Shown: positions 39,503-48,421 of the stretch, piece after piece
Position numbering within the stretch: the stretch's first letter is position 1
How the letters are laid out: the number at the start of each line of letters is the position of its first letter
From: Microbacterium luteolum
Lineage (GTDB): Bacteria > Actinomycetota > Actinomycetes > Actinomycetales > Microbacteriaceae
Assembly: GCF_039533965.1 (NCBI RefSeq)
Contig: NZ_BAAAUN010000001.1
Coordinates: forward strand, 2,454,950-2,518,949
Length of the DNA stretch: 64,000 nucleotides
Direction of reading: 5' to 3'
Translations under genes and position numbers: made by a program
The notes under the pieces: model-generated
Seen by the model: only the letters and a program-made list of their open reading frames with translations
What the model was told of the DNA's origin: nothing
The model's database searches: none

Positions 39503-40362
39503 GACAGTCCGTCCTGCCCGGCGGTCGTGGCGACGGCATCCGTCTCGGCCTCTGCCACGATCGCTCCCTGCGTGCGCCCCTCGGAGTCGACGACGACGGT
39601 GCCGTGCGGCGTCTCCTTGAGGTGCAGCGCGCGGCGTCCGCGGTCGGCGCCGATGAACGCGGCGACGAAGTCATCCGCCGGGTTCTCGATGATCTCGCTC
39701 GGGCTGCCCACCTGCACGATGCGCGCGCCCTTGTCGAGGATGACCACCTGGTCGCCAAGCAGGAACGCCTCGTCGATGTCGTGCGTGACGAAGACCACCG
39801 TCTTGTCGAGCTCGTGCTGCAGTCGCAGGGTCTCCTGCTGCAGGTCGGCGCGGACGATCGGGTCGACGGCACCGAACGGCTCGTCCATCAGCAGAATGTT
39901 CGGGTCGGCGGCGAGGCCTCGGGCGACGCCGACGCGCTGCTGCTGCCCGCCGGACAGCTGGCTCGGATACCGCTCGGCGAGCGCCTGATCGAGGCCGACC
40001 GTGTCGAGCAGGGCACGTGCCCGCTTGTGCGCCTCGGGCTTCTTCACACCGGTCAGCCGCAGCACGGTGGCGACGTTGTCGATCACCGAGAAGTGCGGCA
40101 TCAGGCCCGAGTTCTGCATGACGTAGCCGATGCGGCGGCGCAGCTGCACCGGATCACCGACGAGCACGTTCTCCCCGTCGATCTCGATGTCGCCTGAGGT
40201 CGGCTCGACCATGCGGTTGATCATGCGCAGCAGGGTGGTCTTGCCGCACCCGGAGGAGCCGACGAAGACCGTGGTCTTGCGCGACGGCAGGACCAGGCTG
40301 AAGTCATCGACGGCGACGGTGCCGTCGGGGAACTGCTTCGTGACGTTGCGGAACTCGATCAT
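39499..40362 (-). CDS. Osmoprotectant ABC ATPase (ProV/OpuCA-like)
   Basis: This 287-residue ATPase has Walker A GSSGCGKT (35-42), signature LSGGQ (136-140), and Walker B ILLMDEP (156-162). After the nucleotide-binding domain there are only about 50 residues, ending in KETPHGTVVVDSEGRTQGAIVAE. This looks like one short CBS-like strand region rather than the paired CBS domains of OpuCA. Osmosensing by CBS domains may thus be reduced here. First gene of the operon. Confidence 0.92.
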   Translation of the reverse strand: MIEFRNVTKQFPDGTVAVDDFSLVLPSRKTTVFVGSSGCGKTTLLRMINRMVEPTSGDIEIDGENVLVGDPVQLRRRIGYVMQNSGLMPHFSVIDNVATVLRLTGVKKPEAHKRARALLDTVGLDQALAERYPSQLSGGQQQRVGVARGLAADPNILLMDEPFGAVDPIVRADLQQETLRLQHELDKTVVFVTHDIDEAFLLGDQVVILDKGARIVQVGSPSEIIENPADDFVAAFIGADRGRRALHLKETPHGTVVVDSEGRTQGAIVAEAETDAVATTAGQDGLS

Positions 40363-40427
40363 GGGTCACTTTCCAGTCGGTCGATCGACGAGGCGGACAT
40401 CAGCGCCCCGGCGCCGGCATACGGAGG

Positions 40428-40730
40428 TCATTCGGAGATCTGCACGCGCGGATCGAAGGCCACGTAGCCGGAGAAGTCCTTGCCGACGCGGTCGAACGCG
40501 GTCGGGTACGGGTTCGGGTACGACCAGGCGTAGTCGGTGTGCAGCTCGTCTCCGGTCTGCACCGAGAAGTACTGGGCCGCGCCCTTCCACGGACAGGTGT
40601 ACGGCGTGGGGCTCTCGACGAGGGCGCCCTGCGCGATGGATGCCGGCGGGAAGTACCAGTTGCCCTCGATGCGGACGAGATCGCTCTCGTCGGCTTCGGC
40701 GATGACGGTTCCTGCGAGTACAGCCTTCAT
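40428..40730 (-). CDS. DUF427 domain protein
   Basis: This is a 100-residue single-domain protein. The family pattern is intact: NWYFPPASI, PTPYTCPWKGAAQYFSVQTGD, DYAWSYPNPYPTAFDRVGKDFSGYVAFDP. ATG 40730 follows AGGCAGGACC. DUF427 proteins are small beta-barrel enzymes or binders with no settled role. It is a stand-alone gene between the osmoprotectant operon and the flavoprotein gene. Confidence 0.88.
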   Translation of the reverse strand: MKAVLAGTVIAEADESDLVRIEGNWYFPPASIAQGALVESPTPYTCPWKGAAQYFSVQTGDELHTDYAWSYPNPYPTAFDRVGKDFSGYVAFDPRVQISE

Positions 40731-40883
40731 GGTCCTGCCTCCTCGGATGTGGGTTCGAGCGTATAAGACGGCTGCGACATCCGGGTCGGGGTTGCGCGGG
40801 ATGCCGTCAATGTGAGAAACATTCCTGGACCTGTTCGGTGCCGAGGCGTCAACGGATTGCATGATCCCGTCGGCATCCGCCTC

Positions 40884-42320
40884 TCACGCGGACTGGCGGC
40901 CGTAGCCCTCCAGCAGACGGAGCCAGATCTCGCTGATCGTCGGGTATGCCGGCACCGCGTGCCAGAGCCGTGCGATCGGCACCTCTCCCACGATCGCGAC
41001 CGTGGCGGCCTGGATGAGCTCGGCCACCTCGGGGCCGACGAAGGTCGCCCCGATCACGACGTCGCGGGCGGTGTCGATCACGAGCCGCGCCTGGCCCTCG
41101 AACCCGTCCTCGTACACGCTGGCGCCGGCGACCCAGCCCAGGTCGTAGTCGACGACCGCGACCTCGTGCCCCGCCTCGCGGGCAGCGGCCTCGGTGAGAC
41201 CGGCGGAGGCGACCTCGGGGAACGAGAAGGTGACCTGCGGAACCGCCGCGTGATCGGCGGTGGCGACATGCCGACCCCACGGGGCGTCGTCGACCTCCTC
41301 GCCCTTGGCGCGCGCGGCGATGACGTCTCCGGCCGCCCGCGCCTGGTACTTGCCCTGATGCGTCAGGAGCACGCGGCCCGTCACGTCGCCCACCGCGTAC
41401 AGCCAGTCGCTCCCTGGCACGCGCAGCGTGTCATCCGTCTCGATCCACTTCCCGGGCTCGAGGCCGACCGTCTCCAGACCGATGTCGCGGTTGTGCGCGG
41501 AGCGACCGGTCGCGGCGAGCACCTCGCTCGCGGTGATCTCCTCGCCGCCCTCCAGCGTGATCGTGACGCCGTCATCGCCGCGGCGGACGGAGGTCGTGCC
41601 GGTCGAGGTGCGCACGTCGACGCCCAGCTCCTTCAGACCGGCGGCCACGCGCTCACCGGCGAAGGGCTCCATCGACGAGAGCAGCTCGCCCCGGGCGATG
41701 AGCGTCACGGTCGAGCCGAGCGATGCGTAGACCGTGGCCATCTCGACGGCCACGACACCACCGCCGATGACGGCGAGGCTCTTCGGCAGCTCCTCGGCGC
41801 TCGTCGCCTCCCGACTGGTCCACGGCGCGGCTTCGCGCAGCCCGTCGATCGGCGGGATGACGGCTTCCGACCCGGTGCTGATCGCGACCGCGTGACGGGC
41901 GCGCAGCACGCGCGTTCCGCCGTCGGCATCCGTCACGGTGACCTCGCGCTCACCGGTGAGCCGGCCGAAGCCGCGGGCGAGGTCGATGCCGGCCGAGTCG
42001 AGCCACTTCACCTGGCCGTCGTCCGACCAGTTGCTCGTGAACGAATCGCGACGGTCGAAGACGGCCCGCACGTCGAGCGTCCCGGTCACCGCCTGCGATG
42101 CGCCGCCCACGTGCTGCGCGGCGCGCAGAGCCTGGGCCGGACGCAGCAGCGCCTTCGAGGGCATGCACGCCCAGTACGAGCACTCGCCTCCGACGAGCTC
42201 GCTCTCCACGATGATCGCGGTGAGCCCGCCCTGCACGGCGCGATCGGCGACGTTCTCGCCCACGGCACCTCCGCCCAGGACGATCAGGTCGTACTCGTCG
42301 GTCTTCTCGGCAGCAGTCAT
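40884..42320 (-). CDS. Pyridine nucleotide-disulfide oxidoreductase (flavoprotein)
   Basis: This is a 478-residue FAD enzyme of the lipoamide dehydrogenase/mercuric reductase group. The FAD motif is VLGGGAVGENVADRA near the N-terminus. The redox-active disulfide is CSYWAC, where the usual CxxxxC spacing is kept. A second NAD(P) motif is VIGGGVVAVEMATVY, and the C-terminal dimerisation domain ends the protein. The C-terminal His-Glu pair of lipoamide dehydrogenase is not obvious (LWHAVPAYPTISE). The substrate is unknown. Confidence 0.88.
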   Translation of the reverse strand: MTAAEKTDEYDLIVLGGGAVGENVADRAVQGGLTAIIVESELVGGECSYWACMPSKALLRPAQALRAAQHVGGASQAVTGTLDVRAVFDRRDSFTSNWSDDGQVKWLDSAGIDLARGFGRLTGEREVTVTDADGGTRVLRARHAVAISTGSEAVIPPIDGLREAAPWTSREATSAEELPKSLAVIGGGVVAVEMATVYASLGSTVTLIARGELLSSMEPFAGERVAAGLKELGVDVRTSTGTTSVRRGDDGVTITLEGGEEITASEVLAATGRSAHNRDIGLETVGLEPGKWIETDDTLRVPGSDWLYAVGDVTGRVLLTHQGKYQARAAGDVIAARAKGEEVDDAPWGRHVATADHAAVPQVTFSFPEVASAGLTEAAAREAGHEVAVVDYDLGWVAGASVYEDGFEGQARLVIDTARDVVIGATFVGPEVAELIQAATVAIVGEVPIARLWHAVPAYPTISEIWLRLLEGYGRQSA

Positions 42321-42410
42321 GTCGCACCTCTCCGTCGCCAGTCTCGCTCAAGAGCAACGCAGAGTCACGGGTGTGTTGTTCCCTGTCGGGCGTTTGCGGC
42401 GTCGTCCGGG

Positions 42411-42492
42411 CCTGCATCCGCAGGTCGAGATCACGGATGCAGGTGCGTACCGCGGCGTGTCGTCCTGCACTCGTGATCCGAACCTACGGATG
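42411..42492. repeat. Palindromic intergenic element with dispersed 25-bp word
   Basis: GCAGGTCGAGATCACGGATG plus CAGGT (42420-42444) is the exact reverse complement of 15578-15602. A degenerate opposite copy (CCTGCACTCGTGATCCGAAC followed by CTACGGATG, about 42464-42492) can pair with it to form a long imperfect hairpin. It resembles a REP/BIME-type element. It lies in the 227-base gap between the divergently oriented 3' end of bioY and the 5' end of the flavoprotein gene. Confidence 0.65.
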
Positions 42493-42547
42493 TACCCGAG
42501 GGACCGGATCGACGGCGGCCGCAGCGGATCCCCCCGATGTCGACGCC

Positions 42548-43132
42548 TCAGGCCGCGACGGGCTCCGGCGGCGTGCGATGGGCGGGGAACGCCCGCGGAT
42601 AGGCGCGCTTCAGCGCGACGACGACCAGCGTGGCCGCCGCCACCTTGATGAGGTCTCCGGGCAGGAACGCCAGGCTCGACAGGGCCGTGAGATCCAGGGG
42701 AACGCCCGTCACGAGCGCCTGCACCGGGATGCCGACGGCGTAGACGACGAGCACACCGCCGAGCAGGGATGCCGTCGCCGCGCGCCACCACGTGAAACGG
42801 CCCGTGCGCATGAGGAGTCCGATCACCACGACGCCGGCGACCCAGCCGAGGAGGTAGCCGGCACTGGGGCCGACGAACACGCCGAGTCCGCCGCGGCCGC
42901 CGGCCAGCACGGGGAGCCCGATCGCGGCGAGCGCGAGGACGAGGAGGACAGCGAGGGGCGCGACCCGGGGGCCCAGCACGAGTCCGGCAAGCATGACCCC
43001 CAGTGTCTGCGCGGTGATCGGCACGCCTCCGGGCAGCGGCACGATGACGGTGCCGAGCACGACGATCAGCGCGGAGAAGACCGCGATGCGACCGAGCACG
43101 GCGCTGGAGCGGGCGGGGTGGGATGTCGACAT
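42548..43132 (-). CDS. bioY: Biotin transporter BioY
   Basis: This is a 194-residue ECF-type S component with about six helices and the BioY pattern VPLPGGVPITAQTLGVMLAGLVLGPRVAPLAVLLVLALAAIGLPVLAGGRGGLGVFVGPSAGYLLGW. It imports biotin, alone or with the EcfA/T energising module, which is not in this window. AGGAGGA precedes the ATG. The divergent acyl-CoA ligase and ketosynthase genes share its upstream region, which has two TGAAC-N3-GTTCA palindromes. Confidence 0.92.
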   Translation of the reverse strand: MSTSHPARSSAVLGRIAVFSALIVVLGTVIVPLPGGVPITAQTLGVMLAGLVLGPRVAPLAVLLVLALAAIGLPVLAGGRGGLGVFVGPSAGYLLGWVAGVVVIGLLMRTGRFTWWRAATASLLGGVLVVYAVGIPVQALVTGVPLDLTALSSLAFLPGDLIKVAAATLVVVALKRAYPRAFPAHRTPPEPVAA

Positions 43133-43141
43133 GAATCCTCC

Positions 43142-43169
43142 TGAACACTGTTCACCTGAACGGTGTTCA
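43142..43169. promoter_or_regulatory. Two tandem TGAAC-N3-GTTCA palindromes (BioQ-like operators)
   Basis: TGAACACTGTTCA (43142-43154) and TGAACGGTGTTCA (43157-43169) are perfect palindromes with centres 15 bases apart. They lie 10 bases upstream of bioY and directly before the ligase leader. The half-site resembles the reported actinobacterial BioQ site (TGAAC, three bases, GTTAC). Biotin-dependent repression of both directions is a reasonable inference. Confidence 0.75.
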
Positions 43170-43217
43170 CTAGAGTAGGGGGCGTCATCGAAGTCCTGCA
43201 AACCCGCCCGAGGAGCG

Positions 43218-44696
43218 ATCACGTCCATCACCCCGACGCTGCGTCGTCTCGCCGTCGAAGACCCCGCCCGATCCGCGATCGTCGCGAAGGACGCCCGCCT
43301 GACGTACGGCGAGCTCTACGCGGAGTCGCAGCGGATCTCGACGGCCCTCGACCACCTGCTCCGGGGCACCGCGGTCGGCACCGCCCTGCCGCCGATCGTC
43401 GCCGTCTGCCTGACCACCGCGTTCGACACCGCCCGCCTCGTCGTGGCGGCGGAGGCCGGCGACCGCATCGTCACCGTGATCGACGCGCACGGGCCCGTCT
43501 CGCTGCAGAGGCAGCAGCTCGCCACGACCGGGGCGACCGTCGTCATCACGGATTCGCCCGCCCTGCGGGATGCGCTGCGCGCCGACGACTGGCCCGGGCT
43601 GATCCTCGGCCTCCCCGAGCTGATGCGGACCGACCGGCTGCCGGCCGACCCGACGCCGAGCGCCGACGACGCCCCGTTCCTCCTGCTGACCTCCTCGGGG
43701 ACGACCGGGGCGCCCAAGGCCTTCCTGAAGACGCGGGCACAGTACGCGGCGAACATCGACGTCTCCCTCCGTCACTTGGGTGCGATGGACGACATCGCCA
43801 CCTTCGCGCCCGGACCCATGTCGTACAGCCTGACCCTGTACACGCTGTTCGAGGTCCTCGCGACCGGCGGCCGGCTGCACGTCGCCGACCGCCTCGAGGA
43901 GCTGTGGCTCACCTCCCGCGTGCGCGACGAGGGCATCACGCGCCTGGTCACGGTACCCGCGGCACTGCACGCACTCGCCGACGCCGCGACCCGCAAACCC
44001 CGACGATACGACGGCATCGAACGGATCATCACCGGCGGCGCGGCGCTCTCATCGCACGCCCGCGCCCGGATCGCCGAAGCACTCCCGGGCGCCGACGCCA
44101 CCGGCTATTTCGGCACCGGCGAGCTCGGCTTCATCGGCGACGATCGTGCGGGGGGAAAGATGATCCGTCTCTATCCGCAGGTGGAGGCGCAGGTGCGCGA
44201 CGATCACGGTGCGGTGCTGCCGCTCGGCGCGTTCGGCACTCTCTGGGTGCGCTCGCGCTCCTGCTCGACCGGATACCTCCCCGGCACGACGACGTCATCG
44301 CTGACGGATGCCGACGGCTGGGCGAGCGTGCACGATCAAGGTCACCTGCGGGGCCGGGACTTCACCTTCGTCGGCAGACGCGGCGACGTCGTCACCACGG
44401 GTGGGCACACGGTCGCGCTCGACGAGGTGGAGCGTGCGTTCGACGGCATGCCCCAGCTCGGCGTCGTGTGCGCGATCGCCGAGGCTCAGCCTGCTCTCGG
44501 CGTGCGCATCGCGCTGGTCGTCGAGGGAGAGGCGCCGCCCCGGGCGGAGTTGCGCGCCTGGGCGGGCGACCGGCTGGCCCCGGCATCCGTTCCTCGCCGC
44601 TGGTACGCCCTGCCGGAGCTTCCGCGGACCTCCGGCGGCAAGGTCCGCCGCGCCGCCGTCGCCGAGCTCATCGTCCGTGGACAGGGGCGACGATGA
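43218..44696 (+). CDS. AMP-dependent acyl-CoA synthetase/ligase, start codon non-canonical
   Basis: This ANL-superfamily protein of about 492 residues activates a carboxylate as acyl-AMP. Motifs: LLTSSGTTGAPK (about residues 156-167), GYFGTGELGF and the C-terminal GGKVRRAAVAEL with its catalytic-Lys position. The coding pattern (LRRLAVEDPARSAIVAKDARLTYGELY) begins before any ATG, GTG or TTG; the first GTG in frame is at 43443, already inside the domain. An ATC at 43218 or 43227, after GAGGAG, is the likely start or a changed ATG. It overlaps the ketosynthase start by four bases. Possible role: pimeloyl or fatty-acid precursor activation for biotin. Confidence 0.75.
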   Translation: MTSITPTLRRLAVEDPARSAIVAKDARLTYGELYAESQRISTALDHLLRGTAVGTALPPIVAVCLTTAFDTARLVVAAEAGDRIVTVIDAHGPVSLQRQQLATTGATVVITDSPALRDALRADDWPGLILGLPELMRTDRLPADPTPSADDAPFLLLTSSGTTGAPKAFLKTRAQYAANIDVSLRHLGAMDDIATFAPGPMSYSLTLYTLFEVLATGGRLHVADRLEELWLTSRVRDEGITRLVTVPAALHALADAATRKPRRYDGIERIITGGAALSSHARARIAEALPGADATGYFGTGELGFIGDDRAGGKMIRLYPQVEAQVRDDHGAVLPLGAFGTLWVRSRSCSTGYLPGTTTSSLTDADGWASVHDQGHLRGRDFTFVGRRGDVVTTGGHTVALDEVERAFDGMPQLGVVCAIAEAQPALGVRIALVVEGEAPPRAELRAWAGDRLAPASVPRRWYALPELPRTSGGKVRRAAVAELIVRGQGRR

Positions 44697-45934
44697 GCGC
44701 CCGGAGGTCCGCCGTCGTGACGGGCGTCGGCGCCGTGACCCCCAGTGGCCAGACGGCACCGGCGCTGTGGGCGTCCGTGCGGGCCGGACGCAGCGGCATC
44801 ACCCGCCTGCCGCCGGAGCTCTCCGGATCGGTGCAGGTCGGCGGAGTCGTCCGCGGTTTCGCGGCTCCCGTCGAACTTCCGGCACCGCTCGTCCGCCACC
44901 TCACGCCGATGCAGCAGTGGGCGATCACCGCGGCCAACGAGGCCATGACGACCGCGGGCGCGACGCCGGGCCTCGGCCTTCCGTGGAGCCCGCCTGAGGT
45001 GCAGGTGGTCGTCGCCACGGGCTCCGGACCGGTCGACGCGGTGCTGCGCGCGGACGCGACCCTGCGCGAACGCGGCCCCCGCGCGGTGCCGCCGGGACTC
45101 ACGGTCTACGGAACGGCGGATGCCGTCGCCGGCGTCCTCAGCCGTCGATACGGAATCCTCGGCCAGACCCACGCCGTCACCGCGGCCTGCGCGAGCGGTG
45201 CCGTCGCGATCGGGGAGGGTCTCCGGCGGATCCGTCACGGATACGCGGATGCCGTGCTGGTCGTCGGGATGGACGACTGCCTCGGTCCGCTGCATCTCGC
45301 GGCGCACGCGAACCTCCGTTCCGTGGTCACGGGCTTCGCCGACGAACCGGCATCGGCCTCCCGGCCCTTCGACCGCGCACGCCGCGGCTTCGTCATGTCG
45401 CAGGGCGCGGCCGCGGTGCTGCTCGAGGCCGGAGACCTCGCGAGGCGGCGCGGTGCGCGACCGGTCGCGACGGTGGCCGGGTTCGGCGCGACCGGCGATG
45501 CGCATCACGCCACGGCCCCGGACCCTGTGGCCGCCGGCGCGACCAGGGCGATCGAAGCCTGCCTCTCGGATGCCGGTGTCGCCGCATCCGAGATCGATCA
45601 CGTGAACACGCACGGCACGGGCACGGTCCTCGGCGACGACGCCGAGCTCGTCGCGCTGCGGAATGCGCTCGGCCGTCGTGCGCCGGCCGTCCCGCTCACG
45701 GCGACCAAGTCCACCACCGGACACCTGCTCGGCGCGGCCGGCGTCGTCGAGGCCGTCATCGCCGCGATGAGCCTGCGCGACCAGCTGCTCCCACCGACGA
45801 TCAACCTGTCCGATCCCGCGGACGGCTGGGACTTCGTCCGCGACACCGAGCGATCGCATCCGGTCGACGCGATCCTGTCGACCTCGTTCGGCTTCGGCGG
45901 TCACAACGCGGCCCTCCTGCTCACCGGCCCCTGA
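44693..45934 (+). CDS. Beta-ketoacyl synthase (FabF-like)
   Basis: This is a 413-residue condensing enzyme of the KAS I/II fold. The catalytic triad is Cys166 (TAACASG), His307 (NTHGTG) and His344 (TTGHLLGAAG). It ends with the FabF-like TSFGFGGHNAALLL. No carrier protein or other FAS gene is adjacent. It is coupled to the acyl-CoA ligase (ATGA). Placed behind biotin-type operators opposite bioY, it may elongate an acyl chain toward the pimeloyl moiety. General fatty-acid synthesis is less likely because that set normally clusters elsewhere. Confidence 0.88.
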   Translation: MSARRSAVVTGVGAVTPSGQTAPALWASVRAGRSGITRLPPELSGSVQVGGVVRGFAAPVELPAPLVRHLTPMQQWAITAANEAMTTAGATPGLGLPWSPPEVQVVVATGSGPVDAVLRADATLRERGPRAVPPGLTVYGTADAVAGVLSRRYGILGQTHAVTAACASGAVAIGEGLRRIRHGYADAVLVVGMDDCLGPLHLAAHANLRSVVTGFADEPASASRPFDRARRGFVMSQGAAAVLLEAGDLARRRGARPVATVAGFGATGDAHHATAPDPVAAGATRAIEACLSDAGVAASEIDHVNTHGTGTVLGDDAELVALRNALGRRAPAVPLTATKSTTGHLLGAAGVVEAVIAAMSLRDQLLPPTINLSDPADGWDFVRDTERSHPVDAILSTSFGFGGHNAALLLTGP

Positions 45935-45966
45935 CTGAGCCCGCACACCGCGGAAGAGCCAGCACA

Positions 45967-46998
45967 CTACGGCACCAGCACGACCTTCCCGCGCTGCCGA
46001 CGCTGCTCGATGGCGTCATGCGCCGCCGCGGCATCCTCGAGTCGATACTCGTCGACGGGCGGAACGGTACGCCCTTCCGCCACCGCGGCGAGCGCTCGGG
46101 TCTCGAGCAGCCGCAGGTCCGGCAGAGCTCGTCCGAGCGGAACGGTGACGGTGAGGGAGCGCTCGACGATGTCGTCGGAGTCGAGGCGCAGAACCTCGCC
46201 GCTCGACCAGCCGATGATCACGACGCGGGCCCCGCGGCCGAGTGTCTCGAGCGCTGCTCGACCCGTCGCGCCGCCGACGCCGTCGAGCAGGACCGAGGGC
46301 TGCTGCTCGCCGAGGAGCTCGGCCATCCGCGCCGGCCACGACTCATCGGTCGCGTCCAGCGGCAGCAGTCGGCCTCCGGCGAGCCTCTCGCCGCGTGCGA
46401 GCTGCTCGACCACGGCGCGCTTCGCCTCGCCGCCGTGCAGTGCGACGACCGTGGCCCCGACCGACAGGGCGAGCTGCGCGAGCTGGCTTCCGAGGCCGCC
46501 CGATGCCCCGGGGATGACGACGACGTCTTCCGGCCCGATCTCCACGGAATCCAGCACGAGCTGAGCCGTGCGTCCGGTGCCGATCGTGGCGACGGCCTGC
46601 GGGAAGGTCACGCCGTCGGGGACGGGGTGGAGGGACTCGACCGGTGCCAGCGCGAACTCTGCGTATCCGCCGCTGCGGAAGCCCACGTGGGCGACGACCC
46701 GCGATCCGACGATAGCCGCGTCGACGCCCGGCCCCACGGCATCCACGACACCGGCAACTTCGCGCCCCGGCGTCATCGGAAGCACAGGTCTCGGCATCGA
46801 CGGCGGACCGGCGTCGCGACGGATGGCGGTGTCGACCGCGTGCACACCGGCGGCGGCGATGCGCACACGCACCTCCCCCTCCGCGGGTTCGGGCAGCGGC
46901 ACCTCTTCGACCTGCAGCACCTCACTCCCCCCGAACGTCCGCTGCACGACCGCCCGCATGGTCCGCGACTCGACTTCCGTCACAGCATCCGCGCTCAT
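45967..46998 (-). CDS. MDR-type quinone oxidoreductase
   Basis: This 343-residue NADPH:quinone reductase-like protein has the nucleotide-binding GASGGLGSQLAQLAL near residue 160 and the MDR N-terminal GroES-like domain. Catalytic zinc ligands are absent. The start at 46998 overlaps the MFS stop by four bases, so both are read from the promoter at 48422-48452. The pairing of reductase and exporter with a redox-type promoter suggests a response to redox-cycling compounds. Confidence 0.88.
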   Translation of the reverse strand: MSADAVTEVESRTMRAVVQRTFGGSEVLQVEEVPLPEPAEGEVRVRIAAAGVHAVDTAIRRDAGPPSMPRPVLPMTPGREVAGVVDAVGPGVDAAIVGSRVVAHVGFRSGGYAEFALAPVESLHPVPDGVTFPQAVATIGTGRTAQLVLDSVEIGPEDVVVIPGASGGLGSQLAQLALSVGATVVALHGGEAKRAVVEQLARGERLAGGRLLPLDATDESWPARMAELLGEQQPSVLLDGVGGATGRAALETLGRGARVVIIGWSSGEVLRLDSDDIVERSLTVTVPLGRALPDLRLLETRALAAVAEGRTVPPVDEYRLEDAAAAHDAIEQRRQRGKVVLVP

Positions 46999-48413
46999 GC
47001 GCCGACCTCCTCGTGCGTCTCATCCGCTCCGGCCCGCGTCCTCATCCGTGGCGCCAGCACAGCCGCGGCGACAGCCACGACGGCCGCGAGGGCGAAGACA
47101 GCGGTGAACGGATCCGCGACCGCGGCGACGGCGGTGAAGAGCGTCCCGGTCACGGCCAACGCCAGCGCGCTGCCGAACGAGTCGGCGACCGTCATCGCGC
47201 CGCTGTTGAAGCCCTGGTTCTCGGGCGTCGACATCGAGAGCGTCAACGCGCTGGTGCGGGGGCTCATCAGTCCCATCCCCACTCCCGCGACGACCCAGGC
47301 GACGGCGATCATCGCGGCATCCCAGCCGAAGCCGGCGGTCGCGACGGTCAGGGCGATGCCGATCAGGACGAGGATCGTCCCCACCCGCACCGCGGTGATG
47401 CTCGACAGCCGCGTGCCCATCCGCCCCTGCACTGTCGCGGCGGCCGACCAGGCGAGCGCCCCGCCGGTCAGGGAGAGCCCGGCGAGCGTCGGGGTGAGGT
47501 CGTAGCGGTCGGTCAACAGGTACGGCAGGTAGACCTGCGCACCGAAGAAGGCGGCAGCGGCGAGCCCGCGGACGAGGATGACAGAGGGCAGCCCTCGACG
47601 AGCTCGAAGCGTGCCGCGGGGCACGAGCGGCCGCACGGCGATGAGCGCGACCACGACCGCGACGGCCGCGAGCGCCGTGCCGACTCCGGGGATGTCCCCG
47701 ACCAGGTTCAGGGCGAGCACCGCCACGGCTGCCAGCACCGACCAGCCGAGCCGCCCGAACGCCCACGGCGTCGTCGCATCTCCGTCGTTCGAGAGCCCGC
47801 GCAGTGCGGGGATCACCATGAACAGGGCGACGAGCACCAGGATGACCACGCCAAGGAAGACCCAGTGCCAGCTCCAGAGTTCCGTCACGGCGCCCGCCAC
47901 CGTCGGGCCGATGAGCGACGGGATGACCCAGGCCGCGGCGAACCCGGCGAAGACGGCGGGATGCAGCGCCTGCGGGTACACCCGGGCGACGACCACGTAC
48001 AGGGCCACCATCAGCCCTCCGCTGCCCAACCCCTGGGCGAAGCGCCCGGCGACGAGGATCTCCATGCTCGGCGCGAGGCCCGCGATGAGCAGCCCGACGA
48101 CGAACATGGCGACCGACGTGTACAGCGGCGCGACGGGACCCCGGCGATCCGACCAGTTGCCCGCGATCACCATGCCGATCACGCTGGTGGCCAAGGGCCC
48201 GGCGAAGGCGAGCGCGTACAGCCGCTCGCCGTCGAGGTCGGCGCTGACCGTGGGCATCACGGTCGTCACGGCCAGCGACTCGAAGGCCCCGAGGAACACG
48301 AGCGCGCACGCGCCGATCGTGATCCAGAGGTACTCGCTGCTCATGATGCGCGGCGGGGCGGGGTTCGGCGCGTCGGTGCGCGTCGTCGGCACCGCTCCTG
48401 TTTCCGTGGTCAT
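46995..48413 (-). CDS. MFS multidrug exporter
   Basis: This 472-residue transporter has 12-14 helices. The motif A region is GNWSDRRGPVAPLY (about residues 78-91) and motif C-like segments occur near AAWVIPSLIGPTVAGAV, as in proton-driven drug antiporters. The start at 48413 is very near the predicted transcription start, so the mRNA may be leaderless; ATG at residue 24 is an alternative. It is followed by the quinone reductase in one transcript. Confidence 0.88.
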   Translation of the reverse strand: MTTETGAVPTTRTDAPNPAPPRIMSSEYLWITIGACALVFLGAFESLAVTTVMPTVSADLDGERLYALAFAGPLATSVIGMVIAGNWSDRRGPVAPLYTSVAMFVVGLLIAGLAPSMEILVAGRFAQGLGSGGLMVALYVVVARVYPQALHPAVFAGFAAAWVIPSLIGPTVAGAVTELWSWHWVFLGVVILVLVALFMVIPALRGLSNDGDATTPWAFGRLGWSVLAAVAVLALNLVGDIPGVGTALAAVAVVVALIAVRPLVPRGTLRARRGLPSVILVRGLAAAAFFGAQVYLPYLLTDRYDLTPTLAGLSLTGGALAWSAAATVQGRMGTRLSSITAVRVGTILVLIGIALTVATAGFGWDAAMIAVAWVVAGVGMGLMSPRTSALTLSMSTPENQGFNSGAMTVADSFGSALALAVTGTLFTAVAAVADPFTAVFALAAVVAVAAAVLAPRMRTRAGADETHEEVGA

Positions 48414-48421
48414 GAGACCTG

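Noticed and set aside
39120-39872. Minus-strand extension of the second osmoprotectant permease into a 590-residue fusion
   Set aside because: The extension is an out-of-frame shadow of the first permease and ATPase genes. The ATG at 38825 with a four-base overlap is the normal start.
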